64,000 nt of DNA from Candidatus Korobacter versatilis (GCA_016185395.1 JACPNR010000004.1:186001-250000); one strand, 5' to 3'. Positions 27,164-35,925 are shown, numbered from the stretch's first letter. Notes: generated by a model not told the origin, from the letters alone. Numbers and translations are program-made.

Positions 27164-27169
27164 TATAAT
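27164..27169 (+). promoter_or_regulatory. Candidate -10 box of the M48 protease gene
   Basis: Exact TATAAT 49 bases upstream of the ATG. No good -35 hexamer at the standard distance. The rest of the 220-base gap holds the inverted repeat at 27036 and no reading frame that I would support. Confidence 0.45.
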
Positions 27170-27218
27170 CGCAGCATTCCGTGAAAAGACACGGCGTGCC
27201 CTTGTAAGGGAGTGCCCC

Positions 27219-28340
27219 ATGAAGTCCCGAGCCTCTGTATTATCGGCCGTTTTTCTGTTGTCCACCTTTGGATTGACGGGCACCATGCTCGCCCAGGAGC
27301 CTTCAAAGTCTCCGACCCCAGGAACGGCCACGACACAGCCGTCCGCCGCACCAGCTGGTCAGCCCGCGCAGCTCGAATCACAGCCTTCCGCCACTGGCGA
27401 CAGCAAGCCCGCCGACGACAAAAAGAACATCAAGAAGGGCAGCAAGCAGGACGTTGATGCGATCGGCGACCGTGGTATCGGCAACCGAGGATTGGGCAAT
27501 TGGTACTCACTCGAGAAAGAGATTGCCATGGGCAAGAGCTACGCCCAGATGGTCGAGTCAAGCGCCAAGCTGGTGCAGGACCCGGTCGTCACCGAGTACG
27601 TGAATCGCATCGGCCAGAACTTGGTACGCAATTCGGACGCGAAAGTCCCGTTCACTATCAAGGTGATTGACTCCGACGAGATCAATGCGTTCGCGCTTCC
27701 TGGCGGGTTCTTCTATGTGAACACGGGATTGATCCTCGCCGCGGATGAGGAAGCCGAACTTGCTGGCGTGATGGCGCACGAGATCGCGCACGTGGCGGCA
27801 CGGCACGCGACCCGGCAGATGACGCGCGGAAATTGGGCAAACATCGCCTCCATCCCGCTGATCTTCGTCGGTGGCGGAATCGGCTATGCGGCGCGAATGG
27901 CAGCCAACCTCGCCTTACCCGTCACCTTCATGAGTTTCTCCCGTGGGTACGAATCCGAAGCCGATTATCTCGGGCTCGAGTACATGTACAAGACCGGGTA
28001 CGACCCGCAGGCCTACGTGGCGTTCTTCGAAAAGGTTCACGCCAAGGAGAAGAAGCATCCCGGAGCGTTGGCGAAGGCCTTTTCCTCGCACCCACCGACC
28101 CCTGATCGCATCGAGAACACGCAGAAGGAGATTGCGCAGGTGCTGCCCGCGCGTGACCAGTACCTCCTCAGCACTTCGGAGTTCGATGAGGTCAAGGCCA
28201 GGCTGGGGGCCATCGAGAACCGGCGCAAGCTGGTGGACGAGAAAGACAGCCGTCCAAGCCTGCGGCGCACCTCGACTACCAACCCGAACAGCGATAACAA
28301 GAAGGACGACGATCGTCCCACGCTGAAGAAGCGCGACTAG
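27219..28340 (+). CDS. Exported M48-family zinc metallopeptidase
   Basis: 373 residues with a signal peptide ending near MLAQ (about 26), a disordered Pro/Lys linker, then the M48 domain: zinc site H187-E188-x-x-H191 in MAHEIAHVAARH and third ligand Glu in SEADYLGLEYM. BepA/LoiP-like proteases of this kind act in the periplasm on misfolded outer-membrane proteins. The C-terminal tail is charged and low complexity. No TPR region is seen after the protease domain. AAGGGAG precedes the ATG. Confidence 0.92.
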   Translation: MKSRASVLSAVFLLSTFGLTGTMLAQEPSKSPTPGTATTQPSAAPAGQPAQLESQPSATGDSKPADDKKNIKKGSKQDVDAIGDRGIGNRGLGNWYSLEKEIAMGKSYAQMVESSAKLVQDPVVTEYVNRIGQNLVRNSDAKVPFTIKVIDSDEINAFALPGGFFYVNTGLILAADEEAELAGVMAHEIAHVAARHATRQMTRGNWANIASIPLIFVGGGIGYAARMAANLALPVTFMSFSRGYESEADYLGLEYMYKTGYDPQAYVAFFEKVHAKEKKHPGALAKAFSSHPPTPDRIENTQKEIAQVLPARDQYLLSTSEFDEVKARLGAIENRRKLVDEKDSRPSLRRTSTTNPNSDNKKDDDRPTLKKRD

Positions 28341-28385
28341 CGCAGTTCCATCCTCAGGGCCGAGGGCTTTTGCTGCCGGCTTTCA

Positions 28386-28646
28386 TCATTGGAGTTCCGG
28401 GGCGGGAGCTCGCTTCGACTGATGCGGCTGGGTGTGCTGCTCGGACTGGTGTTTCTCCACACGCATCGCGTTCAACTGCAGACTGTCAGAGAACAGCGCG
28501 CGTATCAGCAAGCGCTGTGACTCAATGATGCGGCCCTGTTCGATTACCAGCAGAGCCAGTAAGAGGTAGGCACCAAGCAGGATCACGCTGAGCCAGTGCC
28601 GCCGGAGCCAGTGTTGCGTCGGGAGAGGGAGAGCTGTAGTGGCCAT
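28386..28646 (-). CDS. Small single-pass membrane protein
   Basis: 86 residues from ATG. A basic stretch (LRRHWL) precedes one membrane helix (about 17-35), then a helical, His/Gln-rich tail. It is encoded after the GAF-GGDEF gene on the same strand, separated by 63 bases from that gene's end. Topology is probably N-in with a C-terminal periplasmic tail. No family recognised; codon use looks normal. Confidence 0.55.
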   Translation of the reverse strand: MATTALPLPTQHWLRRHWLSVILLGAYLLLALLVIEQGRIIESQRLLIRALFSDSLQLNAMRVEKHQSEQHTQPHQSKRAPAPELQ

Positions 28647-28709
28647 TTTCAATCTCTGGGTTTTGAGATGCGGCCATTAGTGGCGGGGAGACCTCAAAAA
28701 GAGGGACGC

Positions 28710-30197
28710 TCAGGCTTTTGCAGCAGTTGCGTTTGCTTTCGCGGTGGCGACGCGCGTGAGCAGAAGGCGGATGAGCTCTAGTTCGGTCGCGCCATCTTGC
28801 GGGTACTGCACCATGGCGGAAGATGACGCGACTTTGCGCGCGCTCTTACCGTCGCGGTACTCAATCACCGTGATGGCAGCCTCGACCTTTGCGACGACCG
28901 CGCTAGCGCGCTCCTTGCCGGTCTCCGGCATCACCAGCGCGAAGCGGTCGCCGGCGTATCGGCATACGGTATCGATGCTTCGGACTTGCCCCTTAATCGC
29001 CTGGGCAGCCTGTCGCAGCACGTTGTCTCCCTCATCGAACCCGAGAGCGGCGTTGACCTGCCGAAAATCCTTCAAGTCCAGCATTGCCAACGCGAATCCT
29101 TTGCCATAACGCTTGGCACGCGTTACTTCCTGCGCCACGACGGTATGGAAGTACCGCTGGTTGAACACGCCGGTGAGTGAGTCCGTACTCGTCACTCGCC
29201 GCAGTTCTTCTGAAAGCTGCACGTTCTTAATGGCTGTGGCGCAAACATCCGAAGCCGCCTGCGCGATGGCCCGGTCATCAGTCGTGAAGAACTGCGGACG
29301 CTCATGCGTGATGAGGACTACGCCCAGCGTCTCGCCGAAGCTGACAAGCGGGACGCACAGCTCCGACCCCGCGCCCGGGATCGCGACTGGCCAATCCGGC
29401 TGGGTGGTCACGTCGTGCACCACTACATTGCTTCGGGCCGAGAGGGCCTTGGCGATGATGCCCCCGCGTTCGGACGCAGAAAAGTCCACCCCGTGGTGCT
29501 CATGCGCTCCGGCGCGGGCCCGTAGTGCGAGCTTGCCATCGGAACCGCGCAGCAGGATGCAAACGTCGGTTCCCTCGAAAGTGTCGTAGGTCAGATCCGA
29601 AAGGTTAGTGAGGAACTGCTCGATCTCATTTGCAGCCGTCGCCGACCGGGCGATAAGGTTGATGAGCTCGATCTGCCGCATACGGCGCCGTTCGGTGGAG
29701 TAGAGGCGCGCGTTCTCTAGGGCAACCGCGGCTTGACCGGCGAACAGCGCAAGTAATCCGATCATGTCGTCGGTGAAGTAATCGATTTTGTCACTCTCGA
29801 TGTCGAGGACACCGACAACCTCTTCCCGAACGACCAGCGGCAACGCAAGCTCGCTGCAGACAGAGGCATCGCCAGCCACATATCGGGGCTCTTTCGAGAC
29901 ATCGGGAACGTAGAGCGGAACGCCGGTGTGCGCGACCCATCCCGTCACGCCTTCCTCTCCGATGCGCAGCCGGTGCGTGCTGTCGATCTCTTCGCCATAA
30001 CCGTTCTGAGCCCGGACGTACACGTGCGTCCGCGCGTCGTCCGCCAGGAATATTGCGCAGTTCTTGATGCCAAAATAATTTCGGACGATGAGCAGGATCT
30101 GGTGCAGAACGGTGTCCACGTCCACGCTGGACAGGATCATCTCCGTCGCTTCCTGCAGGACGGCGATCTCACGAACGCTGGGATGGACGTTGTCCAC
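28710..30197 (-). CDS. GAF-GAF-GGDEF protein with degenerate GGDEF site and intact I-site
   Basis: 495 residues, soluble. GAF1 is about 22-165, GAF2 about 180-328, joined by a helix, followed by a GGDEF domain (335-485). The catalytic loop reads AGDRF (415-419), lacking the second-half Glu of GGDEF, so cyclase activity is doubtful. The product-inhibition site RxxD is kept as RSID (406-409), five residues before the loop, which suggests a c-di-GMP receptor. D374 and N382 of the nucleotide pocket are retained. The start is a GTG preceded by GAGGT. It diverges from the CBS gene. Ligands of the GAF domains are unknown. Confidence 0.88.
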   Translation of the reverse strand: MDNVHPSVREIAVLQEATEMILSSVDVDTVLHQILLIVRNYFGIKNCAIFLADDARTHVYVRAQNGYGEEIDSTHRLRIGEEGVTGWVAHTGVPLYVPDVSKEPRYVAGDASVCSELALPLVVREEVVGVLDIESDKIDYFTDDMIGLLALFAGQAAVALENARLYSTERRRMRQIELINLIARSATAANEIEQFLTNLSDLTYDTFEGTDVCILLRGSDGKLALRARAGAHEHHGVDFSASERGGIIAKALSARSNVVVHDVTTQPDWPVAIPGAGSELCVPLVSFGETLGVVLITHERPQFFTTDDRAIAQAASDVCATAIKNVQLSEELRRVTSTDSLTGVFNQRYFHTVVAQEVTRAKRYGKGFALAMLDLKDFRQVNAALGFDEGDNVLRQAAQAIKGQVRSIDTVCRYAGDRFALVMPETGKERASAVVAKVEAAITVIEYRDGKSARKVASSSAMVQYPQDGATELELIRLLLTRVATAKANATAAKA

Positions 30198-30338
30198 TGG
30201 ACCTCAGGGTGGGGGAGATGGGCACATTATACGATTCTTTCCGATTTGCCCAGAGCAAGTATGGGCACGATAAATGTGCGGTCGGGCGGCGAAGCTTTGC
30301 TACAATCTGCCCCACCCAGGGAACGAGGGACCTCGACG

Positions 30339-30782
30339 ATGTACGTCAAAGATTACATGACCAGCAACGTGACCACTCTGACCGATGATGCGCGTCTCAT
30401 CGATGCCGCACTGTTGATACGCCGCACTGGCAAACGTCACGTACCCATCGTCAACAGCGAAGGCAAGGTCGTGGGCATCATCAGCGACCGCGACGTCGCG
30501 CGGATGGCGCCCTCCATCTTGGGACAGATGACGCCCGAAGAATACAACCGCATCTTCGAGTCCACCCCGATCACCGTGGCGATGACCAAGGAGCCCATGA
30601 CGATCGGGCCTGATGAGCCTATCGCCAATGCGGTGAATCAGTTGTATTCGAAGAAGATCGGCGCTCTACTCGTCGTCCACGATGGGAGGCTGGCCGGTAT
30701 CTTGACGGTGAACGACATGCTCGGCTTGCTCAATGAGCTTTTGGCGGAAAAAGGAAATGCCGCCAGCGCAGCCCTCGATTAG
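30339..30782 (+). CDS. Tandem CBS-domain protein
   Basis: 147 residues from the ATG at 30339 (the frame is open far upstream, but MYVKDYMTSNVTTL is the usual CBS start and GAGGGA precedes it). Two CBS motifs: HVPIVNSEGKVVGIISDRDV (about 30-50) and ALLVVHDGRLAGILTVNDM (about 108-127). Such proteins bind adenosine nucleotides. A TACAAT at 30301-30306 may be its -10 box. It shares a divergent intergenic region with the GAF-GGDEF gene, so the two may be co-regulated. Confidence 0.88.
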   Translation: MYVKDYMTSNVTTLTDDARLIDAALLIRRTGKRHVPIVNSEGKVVGIISDRDVARMAPSILGQMTPEEYNRIFESTPITVAMTKEPMTIGPDEPIANAVNQLYSKKIGALLVVHDGRLAGILTVNDMLGLLNELLAEKGNAASAALD

Positions 30783-30811
30783 CTTCTGCCGGCACCATCA
30801 CTCTTTACTGA

Positions 30812-31051
30812 CTACTTTCCGGCGTAGGATTCTGCGGTAGCAGCCAGGGCGCGCTCGCCCTTGGCCTCGCCGTCCAATATCCTCATCTCCTGCCAGTCGT
30901 AAGGGAACTCCCTGCCGCAATCCAGGCACACTACATAAGTGCCGGTGAGTGCCGCCGCGCCGTTGCGCCGTTGTCCCTTCCTTGCAGTGATGGGGAAACT
31001 GTAGTTCTTGTGCCAGCAGCCGAAAAACATATCCACCAGACTCGCAATCAT
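30812..31051 (-). CDS. Small CxxC protein (GCWHKNYSFP / VCLDCGREFPYDW type)
   Basis: 79 residues from the ATG at 31051, which has AAGGGG 7 bases upstream; the ATG at 31078 has no ribosome-binding site. It has one hydrophobic stretch near the N-terminus, a lone Cys-His pair (GCWH), and CLDC followed by GREFPYDW. Cys-His plus CxxC could bind one zinc. I believe similar short proteins occur in other Acidobacteria, but I cannot check. Function unknown. Confidence 0.65.
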   Translation of the reverse strand: MIASLVDMFFGCWHKNYSFPITARKGQRRNGAAALTGTYVVCLDCGREFPYDWQEMRILDGEAKGERALAATAESYAGK

Positions 31052-31185
31052 TTCAACCCCTTGGTTTGGGCCGCCCATGTCCCAATGGAATCTGCCTGTC
31101 GAGCAGCAGGTACTCTGCTCAAAGGGATTAGATTCAGAAACTCTGCGAAAGGTTCTCTGGGGGGAAATCAGAATGGCCAGCGTGG

Positions 31186-31203
31186 TGCCCTGAAACCAGG
31201 GCA
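31186..31203. repeat. 7-bp hairpin downstream of the sigma/anti-sigma genes
   Basis: TGCCCTG and CAGGGCA flank the tetraloop AAAC, ending 14 bases past the anti-sigma stop on the minus strand. No T-run follows on either strand, so it could be a rho-dependent end signal or an mRNA-stabilising hairpin. Confidence 0.35.
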
Positions 31204-31217
31204 GGAAGCGGGAGTCC

Positions 31218-31490
31218 CTAGCGCTTGCTCTTGTCGTCCGGAGCAGCGGCGTCGGGCTTCTTTGACTTGCACTTGCTCACGATAGCGTTATGCAGACGGC
31301 CGCGCAGGTCATCCGGCAATTCGTAGAGCTTGGATTCGCGATAGATGGAGATCGTCTTCTTCGTGGTATCGCAGACGACAAAGCATTCGTGACACCAAAC
31401 CAGGTGGTCTTCCAGTTCCGCGCGGGTGCGCGAGTCGAGCGCGTCGTCAAGGTAATCGGTCAGTTCTTTGAGAAACTCAGCGCACGTCAC
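31218..31490 (-). CDS. Zinc-binding anti-sigma factor (zf-HC2/ZAS domain)
   Basis: 90 residues. The ZAS motif is H29-x3-C33-x2-C36 in EDHLVWCHEC, and a Cys at residue 3 can complete the zinc site. Helices of the anti-sigma domain follow; there is no membrane segment, so it is cytosolic, as RsrA is. The start is a GTG that overlaps the sigma factor stop (GTGA), which ties the two proteins together in amount. Zinc/thiol anti-sigmas of this type often sense oxidative stress; the signal here is inference. Confidence 0.88.
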   Translation of the reverse strand: MTCAEFLKELTDYLDDALDSRTRAELEDHLVWCHECFVVCDTTKKTISIYRESKLYELPDDLRGRLHNAIVSKCKSKKPDAAAPDDKSKR

Positions 31491-32116
31491 CGGTTGTTGC
31501 CATCCTTTTGCGGATTCTTGAAATACTTGTTGAGGCGCTCACGCAGTTGCAGCCGGGCGCGCAGCAGTCTCGATTTTACCGCGGGAATGCTGAGATCGAG
31601 CGCCTCAGCCGTCTCCTCGGTCGATAGCCCTTCCACGTCGCGCAATACAAACACAGCGCGGAAACTCGGCGGCAATCCCTGGATCGTCTTCTGCAGGAGC
31701 TGCTTGAGCTCTTCCTGCTTGAATTGCTGCTCCGGATTCGGCGCCCAATCCGCGATCTCACGCGGGATGGTGTCTTCCTCCGTCTCGATGTCCTGGTCCA
31801 TCGAAACGGTCTTGTCCGAACGCCGGCGCCGCAACTTCATCAGCGCTTCGTTCACTGCAATGCGCACCAGCCAGGTGTAGAACTTCGATTGCTCCTGGAA
31901 CCGGTTGAGGTTCTGGTACGCCTTCAGAAACGCTTCCTGCACCACGTCCTCCGCGTCTTCCGCGTTGTGCGTGATGTGGTTGGCGATGCGGAAAACGTTG
32001 CGGTCGTAGCGCCGTACCAGCTCTTCAAACGCGCTGACGTCGCCTTGCTTCGCCGCGCGGACGAGCGCCATTTCGTCCGTATTCGCGCCTACCTGGTTGG
32101 ATTGGATGAGTGCCAT
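31487..32116 (-). CDS. ECF-family RNA polymerase sigma factor
   Basis: 209 residues, typical for RpoE/SigW-like ECF factors. Region 2 is at about 29-95 (FEELVRRYDRNVFRIANHI, DAEDVVQEAFLKAY), region 4 at about 140-195 with the helix-turn-helix EGLSTEETAEALDLSIPAVKSRLLRAR. The linker holds an acidic insert (DIETEEDTIP). It is encoded immediately ahead of its zinc anti-sigma. The start ATG lies in the 71-base gap to the divergent cupredoxin gene, so autoregulation from that gap is likely; I could not identify an ECF-type promoter there with confidence. Confidence 0.95.
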   Translation of the reverse strand: MALIQSNQVGANTDEMALVRAAKQGDVSAFEELVRRYDRNVFRIANHITHNAEDAEDVVQEAFLKAYQNLNRFQEQSKFYTWLVRIAVNEALMKLRRRRSDKTVSMDQDIETEEDTIPREIADWAPNPEQQFKQEELKQLLQKTIQGLPPSFRAVFVLRDVEGLSTEETAEALDLSIPAVKSRLLRARLQLRERLNKYFKNPQKDGNNR

Positions 32117-32202
32117 TCGTGCCGGATGCAGGATTCTTTCGATTTGAGAAATAGTATTCTACCAGCTACTCCCATCTTCGTTGGCAGGTGAAGAACGTGC
32201 CT

Positions 32203-32544
32203 ATGACACGTGGAACCGTCCTTCTACTAGCGCCCCTACTCCTGTTACTTGCAGCCTGCAGCCATGAGCCCGACGTGAGGATAGGCGTCACGATGAAGAA
32301 ATACGCGATCGAACCTGCCGAGATACGCGTCAAACGGGGCCAGCGGGTGCAGCTGACCGTCTCCACGCTCGACGTGCAGCATGGCTTCAGCGTGCCGGAC
32401 CTGGGTATCAAAGAGCCCGTGCAGAAGAACAAGCCTGCGGTAGTGATCTTCAAGGCCGACCGCGCGGGCGAGTACCCGGTGCAGTGCAGCATCATATGCG
32501 GCTCCGGGCACGACGACATGCACGCCAAGATCTTTGTCGAGTAA
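32203..32544 (+). CDS. CuA-type cupredoxin lipoprotein
   Basis: 113 residues from ATG; a GTG at 32188 would add five. Lipobox LAAC with Cys19. The cupredoxin fold carries a complete CuA-like ligand set: H60 in DVQHGF, then C95-x3-C99-x3-H103-x2-M106 in CSIICGSGHDDM. This is the pattern of cytochrome oxidase subunit II or nitrous oxide reductase, but here it is a free lipoprotein with no transmembrane helices. It may be an electron carrier or a copper donor for oxidase assembly. It is divergent from the sigma factor. Confidence 0.85.
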   Translation: MTRGTVLLLAPLLLLLAACSHEPDVRIGVTMKKYAIEPAEIRVKRGQRVQLTVSTLDVQHGFSVPDLGIKEPVQKNKPAVVIFKADRAGEYPVQCSIICGSGHDDMHAKIFVE

Positions 32545-32562
32545 TTTCGACATCGGGCATAT

Positions 32563-32590
32563 TTGACACCCGGAAAATCCACCTTATAAT
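32563..32590 (+). promoter_or_regulatory. Consensus sigma70 promoter (TTGACA, 16-base spacer, TATAAT)
   Basis: TTGACA at 32563-32568 and TATAAT at 32585-32590 are both perfect hexamers. The expected transcript start near 32597 leaves a leader of about 35 bases before the ATG at 32632. It is the best promoter in the window and should give high constitutive expression of the GAF-like gene and possibly the transglycosylase behind it. Confidence 0.8.
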
Positions 32591-32631
32591 CGCGGCACGG
32601 ACATGGCCTCCCGTGCGTGTCCTCCGCTTCT

Positions 32632-33678
32632 ATGGCCGGACCGAAGGAAATCCAACAAATCATCGAGAACGCCGTCGGCGAGGTCTTTGACTCGCAGCTC
32701 GCGAAGCTGCGTGCCAAGGTCATCGAAAAGGTACTGGCGGACCTTGAGCCGGTGCTGAGTGGGCGTCCCACAGGCACGCCGACAGACCAACTCAACTCGG
32801 CGGTGGGTTCGGTCTATGACGTGAGTTCGCAGGCGGAAATCCTCGGCGCCCTCCTCGACGGCGCTTCCAAGTTCAGCGGCCGGGCCGTGCTGTTTGTGGT
32901 GCGGGGCGGGGAAGCGAAGGGGTGGCGGGCCCGCGGTTTTGACGACGACAACGCGGTCAAGGCTGTAACGCTCGATACCGGCAAGGGGCTGCTTGGTCGT
33001 GCGATGCAGGACCGCATGCCAGTCGCCGCCGCCGCAGCAGAATTCGATTCACAGTTCACGCAAGATTTTGGCAATCCCGGGGACGGCAACGCGCTCGTGC
33101 TGCCGCTGGTTGTGAAAGACAAGATCGCGGCCTTCATCTATGCCGATGCCGGCATGGATTCTCATTCCAAGATCGACGCCTCCGCGCTGCAGTTGCTCGT
33201 CCGGGATGCGGGCCTGTGGCTGGAGCTGCTCACCCTGCGGAAGTCGGGGGGCGCCGTTGCCTCCACTGCTGCAGAACACTCGCCCGCCGAGCCGATGATT
33301 GCTCCGCCGGAAAAGGTCACCGAATCGAGCATTGCGGCGGTCGCCGCGGCCGCTCCAATTCCGGAGCCTCCGCCCACGCATCCCTCAGTGCCGGTCAACA
33401 TCCCGCCGGAAGATGAGGAAGTTCACAAGAAAGCCCGGCGTTTTGCGAAGCTTCTGGTGGACGAGATAAAGCTCTACAACCAAGCCAAGGTGAACGAAGG
33501 ACGGCAGAATAGGGACGTCTTCGACCGTCTCCGCGAAGATATCGAGAAGAGCCGCGCCACGTATGACAAGCGCTATGGCCATACGCCGGCCGCCGCAGGC
33601 GATTACTTCACTGCGGAAGTGATTCGCGTGCTTGCGGACAACGATCGCAGCCTGATGGGAGACGCGTTTCCGCAGTAA
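32632..33678 (+). CDS. GAF-like domain protein of unknown function
   Basis: 348 residues (a GTG at 32617 would add five). Helical N-terminus (1-60), then a GAF-like domain (about 65-200: LGALLDGASKFSGRAVLFVVR ... ALVLPLVVKDKIAAFIYAD), a disordered Pro/Ala linker (about 205-270) and a helical, charged C-terminal domain (HKKARRFAKLLVDEIKLYNQ) resembling the module found in some bacterial regulators. No output enzyme motif. It is driven by a consensus promoter and directly followed by the transglycosylase GTG with no gap. Confidence 0.75.
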   Translation: MAGPKEIQQIIENAVGEVFDSQLAKLRAKVIEKVLADLEPVLSGRPTGTPTDQLNSAVGSVYDVSSQAEILGALLDGASKFSGRAVLFVVRGGEAKGWRARGFDDDNAVKAVTLDTGKGLLGRAMQDRMPVAAAAAEFDSQFTQDFGNPGDGNALVLPLVVKDKIAAFIYADAGMDSHSKIDASALQLLVRDAGLWLELLTLRKSGGAVASTAAEHSPAEPMIAPPEKVTESSIAAVAAAAPIPEPPPTHPSVPVNIPPEDEEVHKKARRFAKLLVDEIKLYNQAKVNEGRQNRDVFDRLREDIEKSRATYDKRYGHTPAAAGDYFTAEVIRVLADNDRSLMGDAFPQ

Positions 33679-35925
33679 GTGAAAGTGCGCACACGTCTCC
33701 TCATCCTTACGCTACTACTCTCGCTTCCGGGCAGCTTCCTCATTGCTCAATCCAGCTCGGCGAAAAAATCTTCCCGCACGACTAAAAAGAAAAAGCAGCC
33801 CGCGTCAACCAAGGCTACGAAGGCCGAGCGTGCTACGCGGCTGCAGCAAGCGTTCATTGCTTCCGCTGACCTGAAGTCGATGGCCTCGCAGCTCTTCGAT
33901 ACGCACTCCGCGGCCGCGTACAAAGGGGTCGAAGGCTATGCCCGTAAACATGATGGCGACGATGCGGGGGCGCTGGCGTGGCTCGTTCTGGGTTACGCAT
34001 ACATCACAGACGACCAGCCACAGCAGGCGATTGCGGCCCTCACCGCGGCTCAGAAACACGCCGGTGAGATGGGCGACTACGTCGAGTACCTGCTCGGCCA
34101 GGCGCTGCAGGCCACCGGACGCCAGGCAGATGCGGCCCGAACGCTGAAGGACTTCTCTCAACGGTATCCCAGGTCGCTACTGGTGCAGGATGCCGCGGTG
34201 ATCGAGGCGAACGCGCTGATCGCAACCGGCCTGCCCGACCAGGCGGCGGCAGCGCTTGAGGCGCGTCGCGCGCCCGCTCGGGCAGACGTGGAACTCGTGC
34301 TCGGCCGCGCCTACGAGAAATCGAGCAAGAACGCCAAAGCGGCGGAATCGTTCCGTCTTATCTACTACACCATGCCCCTAAGCGGGCAGGCCGACAGCGC
34401 CAACACCGAGCTGCAGCTACTTTCCAGCGTGGAGCTTCCATCGGTTTCTCACGAACTGCGCCGCCGGCGCGCGGAACTGCTTTACCAGGGACGCCAATAC
34501 GCCAACTCCGCTGACGAGTATCGCGGCTTGCTGGACAACGCCCCGTCCGCGGACCTGCGTCGGCTTCAGGTCGCATACGGCACTGCCTTATACAAAGCCG
34601 GGCGCTACAAGGATGCGCGTCTCGTCCTGGAGCAGGTCGCCGACGCGGCCGATGAGATTAACGCGCAGCGCATCTTCTATCTTTCCGAGCTCACCAAAGA
34701 CGACAGTAAGCGCTGGGTCGCTCTGGTGAATCAATTGCGTGATACCGCCCCCGCGAGCCCTTGGCTTTCCGAGGCGCTGCTCGCGGCAGGGAACCGCGCG
34801 CTTCTCCGAAAGGATTACGGCAACGCACTCTCCTTCTATCAGGAAGCGTGGACACGCAGCCCGCAGGGCAAGTACGCCTCCTACGCGCATTGGAAGAACG
34901 CCTGGCTGGTCTTCCGAATGAACCGCACCGGGGATGCGAAGCGGCTCTTCGAGGAGCAGATCAGTAACTATCCGGCCGGCATCGAGGTACCGGCGGCGCT
35001 CTATTGGCGAGCGCGCCTGGGTGAGGAGGGTGGCGAGTCCGCCAAGGCCAGAGCTTATTACCTGAAGTTGATCGAACGGTACAAGTTCTTTTATTACGGG
35101 GAGTTGGCAAGCGAACGGCTGCGGAAGCTGAAATATGACGGCCCGCCCGCGAACGATCTTGTACTAGCAAAGGTCCCGCCGCTGCTGCCGGCGCTGTTTG
35201 CTGCGGTAGCGCCGGCCGAGAACGTTCGCGTGCAGAGAGCGCTGGTGCTCGAGAACGGCTCCCTGCTTGAGTTCGCCATCCGCGAGCTTCAGGCAGCAGG
35301 GAGCGACCCCGTGACGTCTCTCTGGGCGCAGACCCGCATCGCGCGGATTTATCTCTCGCAGGACCGCGAGTATCGCGCCCTTCAAGTATTGAAGCGCGCC
35401 ATCCCCAGCTACTATTCGTACGAGATCTCGCAGATGCCGCGCCCGGTCTGGGAGGTCCTCTTTCCCAAGATCTATTGGCCAGATCTGACCAAGCACGCCA
35501 CCGCAAACAACCTCGACCCGTTCCTGGTTGCGGCGCTCATCCGGCAGGAATCGGAGTTCAATCCCTCCGCCGTCTCGCGGGCAAATGCCATCGGACTGAT
35601 GCAGCTGCTCCCGAGTGTCGGCAAGAAGCTGGCGAAGGACTTGAAGCTCAAAGGCTACAGCAACTCGCAACTCACCGTGCCCAACGTCAACTTGCAGCTA
35701 GGCTCGACCTACTTCCGGCAGATGCTGGATAAGTACGATGGGCAGGTCGAATACGCTCTCGCGGCGTACAACGCCGGCTCCGACCGGGTGCAGGACTGGC
35801 GTGGCGAACCTTATCGCGACATCGTGGAGTTCGTGGAGAACATCCCCTTCACGGAGACGCGGGAGTATGTCCAGGCCATCCAGCGCAACGTCGGCGTCTA
35901 CCGGCGCCTTTACGCTACGCCCTGA
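33679..35925 (+). CDS. Soluble lytic transglycosylase (Slt70-like)
   Basis: 748 residues. Signal peptide (about 1-24), a Lys/Ser/Thr-rich spacer, a long superhelix of TPR-like repeats (about 70-580) and the C-terminal SLT domain. The catalytic Glu is E624 in RQESEFNPSAVSRANAIG, followed by GLMQLLPSV and LAAYNAGSDRV. It cleaves peptidoglycan with formation of 1,6-anhydro-MurNAc, the product salvaged by the nagZ-anmK enzymes encoded elsewhere in this window. The start is a GTG one base after the previous stop. Confidence 0.94.
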   Translation: MKVRTRLLILTLLLSLPGSFLIAQSSSAKKSSRTTKKKKQPASTKATKAERATRLQQAFIASADLKSMASQLFDTHSAAAYKGVEGYARKHDGDDAGALAWLVLGYAYITDDQPQQAIAALTAAQKHAGEMGDYVEYLLGQALQATGRQADAARTLKDFSQRYPRSLLVQDAAVIEANALIATGLPDQAAAALEARRAPARADVELVLGRAYEKSSKNAKAAESFRLIYYTMPLSGQADSANTELQLLSSVELPSVSHELRRRRAELLYQGRQYANSADEYRGLLDNAPSADLRRLQVAYGTALYKAGRYKDARLVLEQVADAADEINAQRIFYLSELTKDDSKRWVALVNQLRDTAPASPWLSEALLAAGNRALLRKDYGNALSFYQEAWTRSPQGKYASYAHWKNAWLVFRMNRTGDAKRLFEEQISNYPAGIEVPAALYWRARLGEEGGESAKARAYYLKLIERYKFFYYGELASERLRKLKYDGPPANDLVLAKVPPLLPALFAAVAPAENVRVQRALVLENGSLLEFAIRELQAAGSDPVTSLWAQTRIARIYLSQDREYRALQVLKRAIPSYYSYEISQMPRPVWEVLFPKIYWPDLTKHATANNLDPFLVAALIRQESEFNPSAVSRANAIGLMQLLPSVGKKLAKDLKLKGYSNSQLTVPNVNLQLGSTYFRQMLDKYDGQVEYALAAYNAGSDRVQDWRGEPYRDIVEFVENIPFTETREYVQAIQRNVGVYRRLYATP

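Noticed and set aside
28341-28385. Short CCTC...GAGG hairpin followed by TTTT after the M48 gene
   Set aside because: A 4-bp stem is too weak for a terminator claim.
29928-30338. Upstream extension of the CBS frame
   Set aside because: Most of it overlaps the GAF-GGDEF gene on the other strand and the CBS family starts at MYVKDYMTS.
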